Shown piece after piece: positions 1-9,201 of a stretch of 64,000 nt of DNA. The position numbers were made by a program, and so were the translations under genes. Numbering within the stretch: the stretch's first letter is position 1; each line of letters starts with the position of its first letter. The DNA is from a bacterium. Lineage in GTDB: Bacteria; Krumholzibacteriota; Krumholzibacteriia; LZORAL124-64-63. The notes below the pieces were generated by a model that was given only the letters and a program-made list of their open reading frames with translations, made no database searches and was not told the origin of the DNA. The stretch is from assembly GCA_016703265.1 (NCBI GenBank), contig JADJCK010000004.1:484399-548398 (forward strand), written 5' to 3'.

Positions 1-222
1 CAGGTTCACGCCAAAGGCGTCGGCGTTGCCGCCGGTCATCACCGTGCCTCCGCAGAGACCAGGGACGGTCGCCACGTTCCAGCCGGAACCGAGCTGGCCG
101 CTGACCGGCGGGTCGTTGCAGTACAGGTCGGTGGTCATCGTCAGGTCGAGGGACTGGGCGGCGGCGGGCAGGGCGGTGGCCAGGGCGATCACGATCAGGA
201 GCAACGGGAGCGAATGGCGCAT
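1..222 (-). CDS. Exported protein of unknown function, 3' end outside the window
   Basis: The reverse strand opens with an ATG at 220-222 preceded by a strong GGAGGT ribosome binding site (228-233). The first 23 residues form a classic Sec signal peptide: MRH, then a Leu/Ile/Val/Ala-rich core, then an ALPAAAQ cleavage region. The visible mature part (about 50 residues) is rich in Thr, Gly and Asn and contains two cysteines (LYCNDPP and PGLCGGT). The reading frame continues beyond base 1, so length, domains and C-terminus are unknown. It is transcribed divergently from the phosphodiesterase gene at 734. No family is recognised. Confidence 0.75.
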   Translation of the reverse strand, partial: MRHSLPLLLIVIALATALPAAAQSLDLTMTTDLYCNDPPVSGQLGSGWNVATVPGLCGGTVMTGGNADAFGVNL

Positions 223-733
223 GACGCACCTCCGGTACGGGCTCTGGGGCGCCGCACCGCAGGGGAGCGGCTGGGCCTGTGATGGTATTTGATAATTGGG
301 ATTAATTTCAACCGGATTCGGTCGGGTCCGGAGACGGCCGCTCCGGGACAAAGAAAAGGAGCCGCCTCTTGGGGCGGCTCACTTCTCAGGCGATGGGCGA
401 TCCGAAAGCGTCTCCCGGGGGTGGAGGCTCAATTCCGCTCCGGGGACGCTGAAGGCTCGTTTCATCAGTACCAAGACAGCTTAGCAGGGTAGCCAGTCTA
501 ATGCAACCTGATTTTGTCAGGTTTATTTGAATTGGCGCCCGGCGGCCGGAACCGCCCCGAATCGGCCCCGAACCGCCCCCTGTACCTTGCCCGGGCCGCT
601 GCCCACCGCTAGGTTGAGCGTCTGGATTCACCTCCCTGGCACGGCCGGCCCCCATGGCGCCGCCGGGCCCACCCTCCACCAGCGCCAGGGCCGCCGCGGG
701 TCAGGCAGGCCGGGCGAAGGAAGCACAGGTTCC
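223..733. other. Divergent intergenic region with one GC-rich hairpin
   Basis: No convincing gene is present. The stretch 359-381 can fold as a hairpin with arms GAGCCGCC/GGCGGCTC. Read on the minus strand the hairpin is followed by a short T-rich run (CTTTTCTTTG), which resembles an intrinsic terminator or attenuator in the leader of the minus-strand gene at 222. An AT-richer patch (about 285-312) could hold promoter elements but no clear -35/-10 pair is seen. Confidence 0.35.
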
Positions 734-3088
734 ATGTACGGGAAGATCCAAGGCAAGGCGGCCTGCGGCCTGGCCGTGTTGGCCATGCTGGCGACCGCGG
801 CGCTTCTGCCACTGGCGGGCTGCGGCAGGAAGCCGCAGCAGGAAGTGTGGATCATCGGCCTGGATGGCGGCGACTGGGACATCCTCGAGCCGGTGATGAA
901 CGCCGGCCATATGCCCAACCTGAAGAAGCTGCGCGACGAAGGCGCCTGGGGCCGCCTGCGCAGCGAGATGCCGCTGCTGTCGCCGGTGCTGTGGACCAGC
1001 ATCGCCACCGGGCAGACGCCAGATCGCCACGGCGTGACCTGGTTCATGTCGACGACACCCGACGGCCAGAAGATCCCCATCAGCAGCCGCAGCCGGCAGG
1101 TGCGCGCGGTGTGGAACGTGGCCAGCGAGAACAAGCTGACGGCCGGCGTGATCGGCTGGTGGGCCACATGGCCGGTCGAGCCCATCAACGGGTTCATGGT
1201 CAGCGACTATGTGGGGTGGCACAGCTTCGGCATCACCGGGCGCGGTGTCGACGATGTCGGCAAGGTGTGGCCCGAGGCCTACGCGAAGGACGTGGCGGGC
1301 CTGCTGCCGGCGCCGGAGGCGATCCCCAACGCGCTGCTGCAGCGCATCGTGAACCTGACCGAGGCGCAGATCGCCGCAGCCACGACGGCCACCGACAACC
1401 CCTACAGCACGCCGGTGGCGCACCTGCGCCAGGCGATGGCGACGGCGCGCGGCTACACCGACATCGCACTGGAGAGGCTGGCCAAGCAGCGGCCGTCGCT
1501 GCTGGCCGTGTATTACGAGGGCACCGACGCCTCGATGCACCTGTTCAACAACTTCGCCGAACCGAAGCAGGAATGGGTTTCCGACGCCGACTATGCGGCG
1601 TACAAGGACGCGGTGGCGGCGTACTGGTCGTGGCAGGACTCGCTGGTGGGCGAACTGCTGGCCAAGCGCGGGCCGAACACGACCATCATCGTGTGTTCGG
1701 ACCACGGGTTCCGCACCGGCACCGAGCGGCTGCGCGAGGATCACGTCGACACCGAGCTCGCCGATGCCTCGCACATGATCGACGGCATCCTCGTGCTGAA
1801 CGGGCCGGGTGTGCGCGGCGGGACGCCGATCACCGGCGCGAGCATCTACGACATCGCGCCGACGGTGGCGGCCCTGCTGGGCCTGCCGGTGGCCGGCGAC
1901 CTGCACGGCCAGGTGCTCAGCGGCGCGCTGAGCGGCGAATTCCGCACCGCGAACCCGGTGCGCCAGGTGGCCACCTGGGAGACGACGCCGCTGCAGCACA
2001 GCGGTGAAGTGGTGAACGACCCGGAAGCGGCCGCGCGCATGGAGCAGATGCTGCGCTCGCTGGGCTACGTGGCCGGCGCGGATGACGCCGCGACCTCGCC
2101 GGGCGTGGCTGTCGGGGCCGAGAACGCCGTGAACATGGCCACCATCTACATGCGGCAGGGCCGCATGGCCGAGGCCGTGAAGGTGCTCGAGGCCGAGTAC
2201 GGGCGCTCCCCGCAGGACCGCACGGTGCGCCTGAACCTGGCGCAGGCGTGGGCGCGCAGCGGCCGCGTGCCCGAGGCGCTGAAGATGTACCGCGGCCTGC
2301 GCGCCGACGAGCCGCGCGACCTGGCCGTGGTCGAGGACTACGCGCACGCGCTGATGGGTGCCGGACAGTTCGCGCACGCCGTGGCGGTGTACGACTCGGG
2401 CCTGGCCGTGGACCCGAAATGGGCCTGGGGCCTGGCCGGCAAGGGTTACGGGATGCACCGCCTGGGCAGGTCGCGCGAGGGCGCGGCGCTGGTGGCCCAG
2501 GCGCAGCAGCTCGATGCGCGGCTGCCGCGCTCGTACTTCTACGGCGGGGTCATCGCGCTGGAGACGGGCGATCGTGCGCTGGCGCGCACGCAGCTGACGC
2601 GCTCGCTGGAACTGGATCCCGTCGACGAGCAGAGCGCGCTGGCGCTGTCGAGCGTGCTGATCGACGCGAACGACATTCCCGGCGCACGCGCCGTGCTCGA
2701 GAAGACCCTCTCGGCCGCCGGCAATGCACCGCGGCTCGCCGGCCAGCTCGGGTTCGTGTTCATGCAGATGCAGCAGCCGGCGCAGGCCGTGCCGCACTTC
2801 AAGTCCGCCGTGGCGGCGCTGGCGGCCGCGAAGCAGGACGACCCCTCGTTGATGGGCAACCTGGGCGTGGCGCAGGCGATGAGCGGCGACCTGGAAGGCG
2901 GCATCGCCACGTTCAGGCGCATGATCGAACTGTGGCCCGACAGCGCCGAGGCGCACGGCCAGCTGGGCGGCTTCTACGCGCAGGCCGGCCGCAAGGCCGA
3001 CGCGGTGCGCGAACTGGAGCGCGCCGTGCAGCTGGCGCCGGGCGACGCGCAGCTGAAGAAGGTGTTGGCGGCGGTGAAGAACCAGTAG
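734..3088 (+). CDS. Alkaline-phosphatase-superfamily phosphodiesterase lipoprotein with C-terminal TPR repeats
   Basis: The 784-residue product starts at an ATG with GAAGGA upstream. It has a lipoprotein signal ending in LPLAGC, so it is probably lipid-anchored in the envelope. Residues about 35-440 match the type I phosphodiesterase/nucleotide pyrophosphatase fold. Visible landmarks are the metal-binding GLDGGDWD near the start, LWTSIATG with the likely Thr nucleophile, SDHGF and a later DH pair. Residues about 480-780 are a run of tetratricopeptide-like helical repeats. Phosphatase-TPR fusions of this type occur in uncultured bacteria. The substrate cannot be told from sequence. The open frame extends further upstream, but the signal peptide fixes the start here. 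A TMEM175-like gene follows after 21 bp. Confidence 0.85.
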   Translation: MYGKIQGKAACGLAVLAMLATAALLPLAGCGRKPQQEVWIIGLDGGDWDILEPVMNAGHMPNLKKLRDEGAWGRLRSEMPLLSPVLWTSIATGQTPDRHGVTWFMSTTPDGQKIPISSRSRQVRAVWNVASENKLTAGVIGWWATWPVEPINGFMVSDYVGWHSFGITGRGVDDVGKVWPEAYAKDVAGLLPAPEAIPNALLQRIVNLTEAQIAAATTATDNPYSTPVAHLRQAMATARGYTDIALERLAKQRPSLLAVYYEGTDASMHLFNNFAEPKQEWVSDADYAAYKDAVAAYWSWQDSLVGELLAKRGPNTTIIVCSDHGFRTGTERLREDHVDTELADASHMIDGILVLNGPGVRGGTPITGASIYDIAPTVAALLGLPVAGDLHGQVLSGALSGEFRTANPVRQVATWETTPLQHSGEVVNDPEAAARMEQMLRSLGYVAGADDAATSPGVAVGAENAVNMATIYMRQGRMAEAVKVLEAEYGRSPQDRTVRLNLAQAWARSGRVPEALKMYRGLRADEPRDLAVVEDYAHALMGAGQFAHAVAVYDSGLAVDPKWAWGLAGKGYGMHRLGRSREGAALVAQAQQLDARLPRSYFYGGVIALETGDRALARTQLTRSLELDPVDEQSALALSSVLIDANDIPGARAVLEKTLSAAGNAPRLAGQLGFVFMQMQQPAQAVPHFKSAVAALAAAKQDDPSLMGNLGVAQAMSGDLEGGIATFRRMIELWPDSAEAHGQLGGFYAQAGRKADAVRELERAVQLAPGDAQLKKVLAAVKNQ

Positions 3089-3109
3089 ATCGCAGGAGGA
3101 AGGACGGCG

Positions 3110-3685
3110 ATGGGCAAGGGCCGGCTCGAGGCGTTCAGCGACGGCGTCATCGCCATCCTGATCACGATCATGGTGCTGGAGCTGAAGGTGCCGCACGGCA
3201 CCTCGCCGGCCGACCTGCTGCCGCTGGTGCCGGTGCTGCTCAGCTACGCGCTCAGCTTCGTGTACCTGGGCATCTACTGGAACAACCACCATCACCTGCT
3301 GCAGGCGGCGCGTCACGTGGACGGCCGTGTGCTGTGGGCGAACCTGCACCTGCTGTTCTGGCTCTCGCTGGTCCCGTTCACCACCGCCTGGATGGGCGAG
3401 AACGAATTCGCCGCCTGGCCGGTGGCAATGTACGGCGTGGTGCTGCTGCTGGCGGCTGTCGCGTACTTCGTCCTCACGCGCGCACTGGTGGCGCGGCACG
3501 GCGCGGACTCGGTGCTGGCGGCGGCGATCGGTCGCGACGGCAAGGGTATGCTCTCGCTGCTGCTCTACCTGGTGGGCGTGGCGCTGGCCTTCGTGCTGCC
3601 GGCAGCCGCCTGCGGCGTCTACGTGCTGGTGGCGGTGATTTGGCTGGTGCCGGACCGGCGGATCGAGAAGCGGCTCGACGCTTGA
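3110..3685 (+). CDS. TMEM175-family (DUF1211) potassium-channel-like membrane protein
   Basis: The 191-residue protein begins after an AGGAGGAAGG ribosome binding site. It carries the family signature FSDGVIAI near residue 9 in the first transmembrane helix, followed by about five more hydrophobic segments. The conserved WNNHHHLL segment between helices 2 and 3 is also present. TMEM175 proteins are potassium-selective channels, bacterial forms being about 200 residues with one six-helix unit, which fits the length here. It lies 21 bp after the phosphodiesterase gene and may be co-transcribed with it. Ion selectivity is inferred from the family only. Confidence 0.85.
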   Translation: MGKGRLEAFSDGVIAILITIMVLELKVPHGTSPADLLPLVPVLLSYALSFVYLGIYWNNHHHLLQAARHVDGRVLWANLHLLFWLSLVPFTTAWMGENEFAAWPVAMYGVVLLLAAVAYFVLTRALVARHGADSVLAAAIGRDGKGMLSLLLYLVGVALAFVLPAAACGVYVLVAVIWLVPDRRIEKRLDA

Positions 3686-3778
3686 CGGCTTGCCCGCCAA
3701 TGGTGACCTTCGCCCGTGTTGCCGCCTGATGCTGCACGACACCGCGAGGGGCGCGAGTGCCCCCGAACGGAGCCCGCC

Positions 3779-4444
3779 ATGGACCTGACCGGATACGCCC
3801 TCCTTTCCCTGTCATCGCTGTTCGCGGTGGTGGACCCGCTCGGCTGCATCCCGTTCTTCTCGGGCCAGACCGCAGGCATGTCGCGCAAGCGCAAGCGGCG
3901 CATCCTGTGGCGGGCGCTGCTGGTGTCGCTGTTCGTGCTGCTGGCGTTCACCTACGCGGGCAGCACGCTGCTGCACACGTTCGGCATCACCATCGACGCG
4001 TTCCGCATCGCCGGCGGCGTCATCCTGTTCGGGATCGGGCTGGACATGCTGCAGAGCCGGCCGCGTCGCTGGCATACCGGGCTGGACCAGGCGGCGCGCG
4101 CCGTGGCAGCCGGGCCGGTCGAGGTTCCTGTCGATCCCGACCACGACCCCTCGGTGACCCCGCTCGCGATTCCGCTCATTGCCGGGCCGGCCTCGATCAC
4201 GGCGGTCATGGTGCTGCAGGCCGGCGCGCCGGGCGTGCCGGGCGCCGTGGTGGTCGGCGGCTCGGTGGTGCTGATCCTGCTGCTGACGGGCGCCATCCTG
4301 CTGACGGCCGACACCGTGCTGCGCCGCCTGGGCGCCACCGGCATGAAGATCGTCGAGAAGCTGATGGGGCTGCTGTTGACGGTCATCGCCGTGCAGCTGG
4401 TCATGAACGGGGTGGGGCCGTTCGTGAGTGGGTTGGTGAAGTGA
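3779..4444 (+). CDS. MarC-family integral membrane protein
   Basis: The 221-residue product starts at an ATG preceded by GGAG (3769-3772). It shows the family pattern of six transmembrane segments. An N-terminal AVVDPLGCIPFF and a central TPLAIPLIAGPASIT correspond to the conserved DP-x-G-x-x-P and P-L-x-x-GP elements. MarC proteins are inner-membrane proteins of uncertain function, and the name does not imply drug resistance. The gene sits between the TMEM175-like and methyltransferase genes in the same direction. Confidence 0.85.
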   Translation: MDLTGYALLSLSSLFAVVDPLGCIPFFSGQTAGMSRKRKRRILWRALLVSLFVLLAFTYAGSTLLHTFGITIDAFRIAGGVILFGIGLDMLQSRPRRWHTGLDQAARAVAAGPVEVPVDPDHDPSVTPLAIPLIAGPASITAVMVLQAGAPGVPGAVVVGGSVVLILLLTGAILLTADTVLRRLGATGMKIVEKLMGLLLTVIAVQLVMNGVGPFVSGLVK

Positions 4445-4477
4445 TCCGACCATCGGCGACGCGGGAGTGAGGGTCCC

Positions 4478-5248
4478 ATGGACTGGACCACGAAGCCGCA
4501 GCTTTACGATCATCTCGGCCGCGACTACGGGAGCTACCGCCGGCCCGACCCGCGGCTGGCGGCGGCGATCCTCGCGGCGCTGGGCGATGCTGCGCCCGTC
4601 GTGAACGTGGGCGCCGGCGCCGGTTCGTACGAACCGACGGATCGCGAGGTGCTGGCCGTGGAGCCCGCCTTGGCCATGGTGAGGCAGCGCGCGCCCGGCG
4701 CGGCCCCGGTGGTGCGCGCCTCGGCCACGCACCTGCCGCTGCGCAGCGGCTCCTTTGCGGCGGCGCTCGCCGTGCTCACGGTGCATCACTGGCCCGACCG
4801 CGTGCGTGGCCTGCGTGAACTGGCGCGCGTGGCGCGGCAGCGTGTGGTGATCCTCAACCACGACCCGCTGGCGGCGCCGTTCTGGCTCGTCGACGACTAC
4901 TTCCCGGAGATCCGCGAGATCGACCGCGGCATCTTCCCGACCCTCGTCGAGTTCGAGTCTGCGCTGGGCCCTGTCACCGTGACGCCGCTGCCGATCCCGC
5001 ACGACTGCACCGACGGCTTCCTGGGCGCGTACTGGCGCCGCCCGCAGGCGTACCTCGACCCCGGCGTGCGGCATGCCATATCCACGTTTGCACGTGTGGC
5101 GAATGTCGAGGCCGGGCTGGCGCAACTGCGCGCGGACCTGGACAGCGGAGCGTGGGAACAGCGGCACGGTCATCTGCTCGGGCTGGCGGAAGTGGATCTC
5201 GGGTATCGGCTCGTGACGGCGCGTGCGGCCGGCGCCGATGAGGACTGA
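4478..5248 (+). CDS. Class I SAM-dependent methyltransferase
   Basis: The 256-residue protein contains the SAM-binding glycine motif VNVGAGAGSYEP near residue 40. An acidic residue at the end of beta-strand 2 (VLAVEPA) and a motif-II-like ALAVLTVHHWPD follow, the typical Methyltransf_11 layout. The C-terminal third, with a conserved-looking ipHDCTDGFLGAYWRRP segment, resembles uncharacterised small-molecule methyltransferases. Substrate is unknown. It starts 33 bp after marC. Confidence 0.85.
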   Translation: MDWTTKPQLYDHLGRDYGSYRRPDPRLAAAILAALGDAAPVVNVGAGAGSYEPTDREVLAVEPALAMVRQRAPGAAPVVRASATHLPLRSGSFAAALAVLTVHHWPDRVRGLRELARVARQRVVILNHDPLAAPFWLVDDYFPEIREIDRGIFPTLVEFESALGPVTVTPLPIPHDCTDGFLGAYWRRPQAYLDPGVRHAISTFARVANVEAGLAQLRADLDSGAWEQRHGHLLGLAEVDLGYRLVTARAAGADED

Positions 5249-5269
5249 CCGGTGCCACGTGCGTCGGTG

Positions 5270-5284
5270 TTGCGCCGGCGCAAG
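5270..5284. repeat. Dispersed palindrome TTGCGCCGGCGCAAG, copy 1
   Basis: This copy lies 22 bp after the methyltransferase stop. The family consensus is ACTTGCGCCGGCGCAAGT, an 18-bp self-complementary sequence found about ten times in this window, almost always between genes. Confidence 0.7.
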
Positions 5285-5364
5285 CCTTGCGTCACCATGA
5301 GCGGGTTCACCCGGGCGCGCCTTCGCGCCTGACCGCGCACATCGCCGGCAAAGGAGTCTCTCCC

Positions 5365-5748
5365 ATGCCCCCCGCCAAGCCCCGCAACCTGGCCGAGTAC
5401 ATCGCGCGCCTTCCCGACGACAAGCGCGCGGCGCTGGAGAAGCTGCGCAGCCGGATACTCGCCGCGGCGCCCGGGGCCGAGGACAGCATCTCCTACGGGA
5501 TGCCCGCCGTGAGCCTCGAGGGACGCGCGCTGGTGTGCTACGCCGCGGCGCGGGACCACTGCTCGCTGTACCCGATGAGCCCGCAGGTGATCGAGGACCT
5601 GGCGGACGAACTGGCGGGCTACAGCCTCAGCAAGGGCACCATCCGCTTCGACCCGGCCAAGCCGCTGCCGGCCGCGCTGGTGAAGAAGGTCGTGAAGGCG
5701 CGCATCGCCGAGAACCGTGCGAAGGGGAAGCCGCGCTGCCGTTCGTAG
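5365..5748 (+). CDS. DUF1801 (YdhG-like) small protein
   Basis: The 127-residue product starts at an ATG with AAGGAG 9 bp upstream (5351-5356). It matches the DUF1801 family: an N-terminal YIARLPDDKRAALEKLR helix, a central SISYGMPAVSLEGRALVCYAA strand pair, and a C-terminal KGTIRFDPAKPLPAALVKK segment followed by a basic tail. Family members are small single-domain proteins of unknown biochemical activity, sometimes fused to or located near heat-shock or stress proteins. The start was chosen over an upstream in-frame start because of the strong Shine-Dalgarno sequence. Confidence 0.85.
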   Translation: MPPAKPRNLAEYIARLPDDKRAALEKLRSRILAAAPGAEDSISYGMPAVSLEGRALVCYAAARDHCSLYPMSPQVIEDLADELAGYSLSKGTIRFDPAKPLPAALVKKVVKARIAENRAKGKPRCRS

Positions 5749-5749
5749 G

Positions 5750-5767
5750 ACTTGCGCCAGCGCAAGT
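5750..5767. repeat. Dispersed palindrome, copy 2 (one central mismatch)
   Basis: Reads ACTTGCGCCAGCGCAAGT, one base off the consensus at the centre. It sits between the convergent DUF1801 and VOC genes, where it could also act as a weak bidirectional hairpin terminator. Confidence 0.7.
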
Positions 5768-5834
5768 GGATGGAGCGCGAGGATGACCGGCCGGGGCGCT
5801 AGGTGGGCGCGCACCGGCCGGACAATCGTGCGGG

Positions 5835-6612
5835 TCAGCGCCGCGGGCCCACCATCGCGAACATCGCACCCTGGGGATCGAGGAACTGCGAGATCCACAT
5901 GCCGCCCGGCACCTCGTGCGTTTCCAGGAGTTGCTTGCCGCCGGCGTCCTTCGCGCGCGTCACGGCCGCATCGATGTCGTCCACGCACACGTAGTAGAGC
6001 CACATGGGCGCGGGTGTGTCGGCCATCTTCGTCATCATGCCGCCGGCCGACTCGCCATTGATGGCGTAGATCTGGTAGATGCCCAGCGGGCCCATGTCCA
6101 TGGCTTCGGCCTTCGTCCAGCCGAACATCTCCGAGTAGAAGGCGAAGGCCTCCTCGCCGTTGCCGGCGTGCAGTTCGCGCCAGCCGATGTGGCCATTGGT
6201 GTAGGGGGGCGCCGCTGCGGGTTCGTGGTCGGTGACGGTGCCGCGGAACAGCACGAACGAGGCGCCGTGCGGGTCGGCGACGACGGCAAAGCGACCGATG
6301 CCCGGGGATGTCGGCGGGTTCCTTGTACACCTTGCCGCCGGCGGCCCTGACGCGTGCGGCATCCTTGTCGACATCGTCGGAACCGATGTAGCCGAGCCAG
6401 AACGGCGGCATGGCCGTGTCGCAGCCGACATCGGCGAACGACAGCATGCCGCCGAGCTCGACGGAGGCGGCCGACAGCAGCAGGTACTTCATGCCGGGCA
6501 GGCCCGAGTCGCGCGCGTCCCAGCCGAAGACCTTCTGGTAGAACGCCAGCGCGGCGGATGTATCGGTTGTCGTCAGTTCGTACCAGACGAAGGGCTTAGC
6601 GTTGGTCGCCAT
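5835..6612 (-). CDS. VOC-superfamily (glyoxalase-fold) two-domain protein, one frameshift
   Basis: The protein has two tandem glyoxalase/bleomycin-resistance-type domains. The first (about residues 8-120) contains WYELTTTD, FYQKVFGWD and PPFWLGYI. The second (about 130-255) contains HIGWRELHAGN, FYSEMFGWT and MWLYYVCVDDIDAA. The reading frame shifts by one base near 6300, where IPG is followed by IGRFAVVADPHG in the next frame, so the intact gene would give about 259 residues. I chose the ATG at 6610-6612 because AAGGAG lies 9 bp upstream. A second ATG 5 bp earlier is too close. Its start overlaps the end of the TetR gene, indicating one operon. Substrate unknown. Confidence 0.8.
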
Positions 6613-7261
6613 GATCATCCACTCCTTGGTGGTGGTTGGTTGCGGGGGAATCGAACAACAGTTCCAGGTAGCGTCGGAGATGGGACAGGCATGCATCGGC
6701 CACCGCGGGGCCGCCGCTGGCCTTCGCGAGGATGAATGAGCCCTGCAGCACGGCCTGCGTGAACAGGCCCAGGCTCTCGGCGGACCAGGCGGCCCGGGGG
6801 GCGTGGAGTTCGCGGGCCGCCTCGATGTCCTGCGCGACAACGGCGGCATGCGCGCTGATGTGGGTGTCGCAGGCTTCGCGCAGCGCGGGGTGCGTGTCGT
6901 AGGTCTCCTGCACCACGGTGCCCAGCAGGCAGGTGAACTGCGGCAGGCTGCCCTGCAGGATGGCGCGCCGGAAATCGACATAGCCCAGCACGCGGTCCCG
7001 CGGGTCCTCGGGTTCGTGGTACGGGGCCTGCGCGAACAGCGCGTCGGCCCCGGCGGCAAAGTGGGCGGCCGCCGCCAGCGCCAGGTCCTCCTTCCCCCTG
7101 AAATGGTGGAAGAAGCTGCCCTTGGTCAGGCCGGCGGCGCGGCAGAGGTCGTCGATGGTGGCGGCCTCGTAGCCCCGGGCCCGGATCAGGTGGACGGCCG
7201 CGTCGAGGAACCGGCGGCGCGATTCGTTCCGGGGCGGGCTTTCCGGTGTGGTATCCTGCAT
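6596..7261 (-). CDS. TetR-family transcriptional repressor
   Basis: The 221-residue protein has an N-terminal TetR_N helix-turn-helix (about residues 15-60) with the diagnostic AATIDDLCRAAGLTKGSFFHHF stretch split across helices 2 and 3. A ligand-binding domain follows, resembling the YxaF/LmrA or AcrR-like C-terminal type (for example FTCLLGTVVQETYDTHP). A perfect 18-bp palindrome lies 26 bp upstream of the start and is the likely operator. The gene overlaps the VOC gene by 17 bp, so the repressor probably controls its own operon, perhaps in response to an electrophile or small ligand. Confidence 0.85.
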   Translation of the reverse strand: MQDTTPESPPRNESRRRFLDAAVHLIRARGYEAATIDDLCRAAGLTKGSFFHHFRGKEDLALAAAAHFAAGADALFAQAPYHEPEDPRDRVLGYVDFRRAILQGSLPQFTCLLGTVVQETYDTHPALREACDTHISAHAAVVAQDIEAARELHAPRAAWSAESLGLFTQAVLQGSFILAKASGGPAVADACLSHLRRYLELLFDSPATNHHQGVDDHGDQR

Positions 7262-7286
7262 GGCGACTCTTTTCGTTGGGATGAGC

Positions 7287-7304
7287 ATACCAACCGGTTG
7301 GTAT
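7287..7304. promoter_or_regulatory. Probable TetR operator palindrome
   Basis: The sequence ATACCAACCGGTTGGTAT is a perfect 18-bp inverted repeat, 26 bp upstream of the TetR gene start. Such palindromes upstream of a tetR-like gene are the usual autoregulatory site. Confidence 0.75.
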
Positions 7305-7495
7305 GGCGTCAAGGGATTCGCGGCGAAACACGCCGACCGCGACACGACTGGGGTTCGGTGGACTGGGCCAGCACAGGGGGGCGGGGGGAGCGGCTGCGCC
7401 GGAGCCCCGCTATGTACGAGACCCGCATAATATGATATCAAAGGCCCACACACCCGTAGGACACACCAAGCCCCCCCGAGGAGCGTTTCCCCGCC

Positions 7496-9199
7496 ATGTG
7501 CTCGATTTTCTGCCTGCTCGACCTGAAGTCGGACCCGGTGGCGCTGCGGCGCCGCGCCCTGGAGATGTCACGCCTGATGCGGCACCGCGGGCCCGACTGG
7601 TCGGGCATCCACACGGCGCCCAACGCGATCCTGGCGCATGAGCGGCTGGCGATCGTCGATCCGGTGGGCGGGGCGCAGCCGCTGAAGAACGCCGAGGGCA
7701 CCCATGTGCTGGCGGTGAACGGCGAGATCTACAACCACCAGGAACTGAAGGCGCAGCTGAAGGGCGACTACGAGTTCCAGACGGGTTCGGACTGCGAGGT
7801 GATCCTGGCGCTGTATGCCGAGCACGGCGAGGGGTTCCTCGACCAGTTGCGCGGCATGTTCGCGTTCGTGCTGTACGACGAGGCGCGGGGGCGGTGGCTG
7901 ATCGCGCGCGACCACATGGGCATCATCCCGCTCTATACCGGGTACGATGCCGAGGGAACGCTGCACGTGGCGTCGGAGCTGAAGGCGCTCGAGCCGGTGT
8001 GCCGCGAGGTGGCCGTGTTCCCGCCGGGCCACCTGTGGATGAGCGGGCAGAAGGCGCCGCGCCGCTGGTGGCGGCGCGACTGGCAGTCGTGGGAAGGCGT
8101 GAAGGACGCGACCACCGACAAGGCGGCGCTGGCGGCCGCGCTCGACGATGCGGTGCGCTGCCATCTCATGTCCGACGTGCCGTACGGGGTGCTCATCTCG
8201 GGCGGGCTCGATTCGTCGGTGATTGCGGCGCTGGCGGCGCGTCATGCGGCGATGCGCGTGGAAGACGGCGAGCGTTCGCAGGCGTGGTGGCCGCGGCTGC
8301 ACAGCTTCGCGGTGGGGTTGAAGACCTCGCCTGACCTCGTGGCAGCGCGCGAAGTGGCGGCCCACCTGGGCACCGTGCATCACGAAGTGGTCTACACCGT
8401 GCAGGAGGGGCTCGACGCCGTGCCGGACGTGATCCGGCACCTGGAAACGTACGATGTGACGACCATCCGCGCGGCCACCCCCATGTACCTGATGGCGCGC
8501 CGCATCAAGGCGATGGGCATCAAGATGGTGCTGTCGGGCGAGGGTGCCGACGAGATCTTCGGCGGCTACCTCTACTTCCACAAGGCGCCGGGCGCCGAGG
8601 AGTTCCACCTCGAGCTGCTGCGCAAGCTGGAGAACCTGCACCTGTACGACTGCCTGCGCGCCAACAAGGCGATGGCCGCCTGGGGCGTGGAGGCGCGGGT
8701 GCCGTTCCTCGACAAGAACTTCCTGGACGTGGCGATGAACATCGCGCCGGGCGACAAGATGTGCGGCGGCGGCGTCATCGAGAAGCGCGTGCTGCGCGAG
8801 TGCTTTGCCGGACTGTTGCCCGCCAGCGTGGCGTGGCGCCAGAAGGAGCAGTTCTCCGACGGTGTCGGCTACGGCTGGATCGATTCGCTGCGGGCCACCG
8901 CCGAGCAGGTGGTGACCGACGAGGTGTTCGCCGACCGCGCGGCCATGTTCCCGATCCATACGCCGCTGTCGAAGGAGGCGTACTTCTACCGCGCCGTGTT
9001 CGAGCAGCATTTCGGCGGCAGCGATTCGGTGCTGCGGACGGTGCCGTACGGGAAGTCGGTGGCGTGCTCGACGGAGGCGGCGCTGGCCTGGGATGCGAGC
9101 CTGCGGTTGCGCGATGACCCGTCGGGGCGGGCCGTGCCGGGCGTGCACGGCAGTGCGTATGCGGCGCCGCCGTCGCGCGAGAGCGGGGCGGTGGGCTAG
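7496..9199 (+). CDS. asnB: Asparagine synthase (glutamine-hydrolysing)
   Basis: The 567-residue enzyme converts aspartate, glutamine and ATP to asparagine. The start is fixed by the catalytic Cys2 (MCSIF) and a GAGGAG ribosome binding site at 7478-7483. The N-terminal class II glutaminase domain shows RHRGPDWSG, AHERLAIVD and NGEIYNH. The synthetase domain begins near residue 210 with the ATP-pyrophosphatase loop SGGLDSS (about residue 234). SGEGADEIFGGYLYFHKAP and EARVPFLDK are also present. Length fits AsnB. It converges on the histidine kinase gene with only 2 bp between stop codons. Confidence 0.95.
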   Translation: MCSIFCLLDLKSDPVALRRRALEMSRLMRHRGPDWSGIHTAPNAILAHERLAIVDPVGGAQPLKNAEGTHVLAVNGEIYNHQELKAQLKGDYEFQTGSDCEVILALYAEHGEGFLDQLRGMFAFVLYDEARGRWLIARDHMGIIPLYTGYDAEGTLHVASELKALEPVCREVAVFPPGHLWMSGQKAPRRWWRRDWQSWEGVKDATTDKAALAAALDDAVRCHLMSDVPYGVLISGGLDSSVIAALAARHAAMRVEDGERSQAWWPRLHSFAVGLKTSPDLVAAREVAAHLGTVHHEVVYTVQEGLDAVPDVIRHLETYDVTTIRAATPMYLMARRIKAMGIKMVLSGEGADEIFGGYLYFHKAPGAEEFHLELLRKLENLHLYDCLRANKAMAAWGVEARVPFLDKNFLDVAMNIAPGDKMCGGGVIEKRVLRECFAGLLPASVAWRQKEQFSDGVGYGWIDSLRATAEQVVTDEVFADRAAMFPIHTPLSKEAYFYRAVFEQHFGGSDSVLRTVPYGKSVACSTEAALAWDASLRLRDDPSGRAVPGVHGSAYAAPPSRESGAVG

Positions 9200-9201
9200 G
9201 C

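Noticed and set aside
701..3742. Very long minus-strand open frame opposite the phosphodiesterase gene
   Set aside because: It is a shadow frame created by high GC. Its translation is dominated by His, Arg, Gln and Ala, has no domain, and spans several real genes on the other strand.
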